Source: Candidatus Hodarchaeota archaeon
Lineage (GTDB): Archaea; Asgardarchaeota; Heimdallarchaeia; Hodarchaeales; YT1-057
Direction: 5' to 3'
Assembly (NCBI GenBank): GCA_016839955.1
Contig: JAEOTI010000434.1
Span: 1 to 7,508 of the forward strand
DNA: 7,508 bases
The translations under genes were made by a program, and so were the position numbers. Each line of letters begins with the position of its first letter. Within the stretch, counting starts at the first letter, position 1. This document shows, piece after piece, positions 6,579 through 7,508 of this stretch. The notes under the pieces are model-generated. The model was not told the origin of the DNA, searched no databases, and saw nothing but the letters and a program-made list of their open reading frames with translations.

Positions 6579-6589
6579 GGTCAATTCCT

Positions 6590-6620
6590 CCTCTGAATGA
6601 ACTTAGAGGTTTGTTTGCTT
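6590..6620 (+). terminator. Hairpin plus T-rich tail after the radical SAM gene
   Basis: CCTCT (6590-6594) pairs with AGAGG (6605-6609), extended inward by a G-T and an A-T pair, and is followed by TTTGTTTGCTT. It starts 12 bases after the stop codon. Archaeal termination depends mainly on T-tracts, so the T-rich tail and the AATTTTCTC just after it are the more relevant part. Confidence 0.4.
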
Positions 6621-6825
6621 AATTTTCTCTGAGTTTTATCTTCATATTCTTATTATTTGGAATCAATCCATTATTAGACAAAGAAAGATTAAAATGTTTA
6701 ATTAGAAGTACTTATTTTCTTAGACAAGGTCTTTGAAGCGATTTGAAGCTTTTTGTAATGATATTAGTCTATTGGAAAGGTCTTTTATCCAAAAACAGAA
6801 TAATGAGTACAATGAGACTCAACTT

Positions 6826-6869
6826 CTATCAAAAGGCTTGAAAGCAAAGCTAGATTGAAGCCTTGATAG
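6826..6869. repeat. Long stem-loop upstream of the GTPase gene
   Basis: The left arm CTATCAAAAGGCTT (6826-6839) pairs with AAGCCTTGATAG (6858-6869) over 12 base pairs with a two-A bulge in the left arm, around an 18-base loop that itself contains AGC-AAA-GCT. No T-tract follows, so it does not look like a terminator. It could be a leader structure, a processing site, or the remnant of a small mobile element. Confidence 0.5.
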
Positions 6870-6914
6870 TTGGAAATACAGACCTCAACATTAAATCAAA
6901 AGCTTAGCAGTTGT

Positions 6915-6934
6915 AAGAATGAGTACTTATTCTT
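6915..6934. promoter_or_regulatory. 20-bp imperfect palindrome just before the GTPase, candidate operator
   Basis: AAGAATGAGTACTTATTCTT is symmetric except for one pair (G at 6921 against T at 6928), centred on AGTACT. It ends 16 bases before ATG 6951, a position where a bound repressor would block transcription initiation or early elongation. Ten of its bases (AGTACTTATT) recur at 6707-6716, and AATGAGTAC recurs at 6802-6810. Confidence 0.4.
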
Positions 6935-6950
6935 GAGAGCGTTTTCTCCC

Positions 6951-7505
6951 ATGATGATAATGAAGATCTGCCTTCTTGGAGATGGAGCTGTAGGAAAAAC
7001 AGCCCTACGTGAACGTTATCTTGGTAAAGGTTTTGCAAGTAACTTTATTATGACAATAGGGGCAGATTTTGCAGTTAAAGCCGTCTCAGTTGGTGGTAAC
7101 CCTGCTAAATTTCAAATTTGGGATCTAGCAGGACAACCTCGTTTTTCATCTGTAAGGGAACTTTATTATCGTGGATCAATGGGAGCTCTTCTCATTTTTG
7201 ATTGCACTAGGCCCCAATCTTTTCTGAACCAAGATCTTTGGGTTGATGAACTCTGGAAAAATAATGGAAAAGGACCTGTTCCTTTGGTTATTTTAGGAAA
7301 CAAAGCAGATCTCCGTGGGCAAAGCCCAGAAGAAGTACCGAATGAGCAAGCATTAGCTTATGCAGAAAAAATTACTAAAAAAACCAAAGCTCTAGGATTC
7401 ACAGTAATTTATATGGAAACAAGTGCAAAGTCTGGACTAAATGTTGATGAAGCATTTGAACAACTTGGGAAGTCAATTCTTAATTTCGTTGGAGAACCCC
7501 GTTAA
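6951..7505 (+). CDS. Ras/Rab-like small GTPase (Asgard-type)
   Basis: This is a GTP/GDP switch protein. The 184-residue product is a lone G domain with every motif: P-loop GDGAVGKT (10-17), switch I T35 in MTIGADF, switch II WDLAGQ (57-62) with the catalytic Q62, NKAD (117-120) and ETSAK (156-160). IGADF and WDLAGQ place it with Ras/Rab-like proteins and not with Arf, and also apart from bacterial MglA. The C-terminus (NFVGEPR) has no cysteine, and the N-terminus has no glycine at position 2, so neither prenylation nor myristoylation is expected; it is probably soluble or bound to partners. Starts at 6951, 6954 and 6960 are all possible, the first with GAGAG eleven bases upstream. TTG 6870 would add 27 residues unlike the family. 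No GAP or exchange factor gene is nearby. Substantial small GTPase sets are a hallmark of Asgard archaea. Confidence 0.93.
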   Translation: MMIMKICLLGDGAVGKTALRERYLGKGFASNFIMTIGADFAVKAVSVGGNPAKFQIWDLAGQPRFSSVRELYYRGSMGALLIFDCTRPQSFLNQDLWVDELWKNNGKGPVPLVILGNKADLRGQSPEEVPNEQALAYAEKITKKTKALGFTVIYMETSAKSGLNVDEAFEQLGKSILNFVGEPR

Positions 7506-7508
7506 CCA

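Larger units (their letters stand above)
6579..6950. other. 372-base region without a gene, rich in inverted repeats
   Basis: No open frame here looks like a gene on either strand. The region holds a hairpin followed by T-rich sequence just after the radical SAM stop, a 9-base direct repeat AAGGTCTTT (6726-6734 and 6777-6785), a tandem TTTGAAGC pair (6732-6739 and 6742-6749), a long stem-loop (6826-6869) and two AGTACTTATT copies (6707-6716 and 6922-6931). Possible TATA-like boxes are TTTTAT (6783-6788) and ATTAAAT (6890-6896). It probably contains the GTPase promoter and its control sites. Confidence 0.6.

Noticed and set aside
6726..6785. Short direct repeats AAGGTCTTT and TTTGAAGC as a possible CRISPR-like or tandem array
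   Set aside because: There are only two copies of each, they are 8-9 bases long and irregularly spaced; this is no array.
6870..6950. Upstream extension of the GTPase from TTG 6870
   Set aside because: The 27 extra residues do not resemble the family, there is no good Shine-Dalgarno site, and the segment overlaps the 20-bp palindrome and abuts the stem-loop.
6951..7505. Identification of the GTPase as Arf-like or as MglA
   Set aside because: The IGADF switch I, WDLAGQ and ETSAK motifs are Ras/Rab-like, and there is no Gly2 or Arf-type N-terminal helix.

Overview
The window reads as a piece of an AT-rich archaeal genome, most likely an Asgard archaeon. The archaeal part of the call rests on a run of archaeal information-processing and protein-quality genes: an HVO_2753-type zinc ribbon, aEF1B, a VAT/Cdc48 AAA+ ATPase, prefoldin beta with its usual DUF3194 neighbour, and an Ncs6/TtuA-family tRNA thiolase. 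The Asgard part rests on the last gene, a complete Ras/Rab-like small GTPase with a WDLAGQ switch II motif. Other archaea also carry some small GTPases, so the phylum is an inference.

Layout. At the left edge, on the minus strand, the first 77 codons of a TnpB (IS200/IS605-type RNA-guided nuclease/transposon protein) run off the window. Its probable left transposon end, a small hairpin at about 436-451, lies just in front of the next operon. From 497 to 3559 on the plus strand there is one apparent operon: zinc ribbon, aEF1B, cdc48, and a small winged-helix-like protein. A minus-strand operon converges on it and reads from right to left: prefoldin beta, DUF3194, tRNA thiolase (5265 down to 3588). 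A divergent intergenic region at 5266-5408 holds a perfect 7-3-7 inverted repeat and separates prefoldin from a plus-strand radical SAM protein (COG2108-like) with unusual cysteine spacing. A 372-base region without a gene (6579-6950) follows. It holds a possible terminator, a long stem-loop and repeated AGTAC-core palindromes, and then comes the small GTPase, which ends three bases before the window edge.

Functional links. The first operon joins translation elongation (aEF1B as exchange factor for aEF1A, and a zinc ribbon) with protein unfolding (Cdc48). The opposing operon joins co-translational folding (prefoldin) with tRNA wobble or T-loop thiolation. Together this is a translation and proteostasis neighbourhood. 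The radical SAM protein and the GTPase appear to be separately transcribed units.

No wholly new multi-gene system is evident. The points most worth a second look are the truncated tnpB and its possible end in front of a housekeeping operon, the eukaryote-like features of Cdc48 (D2 Walker A cysteine, IFG C-terminus), the C-x4-C-x3-C cluster of the radical SAM protein, the winged-helix-like partner of cdc48, and the palindromes in front of the GTPase.
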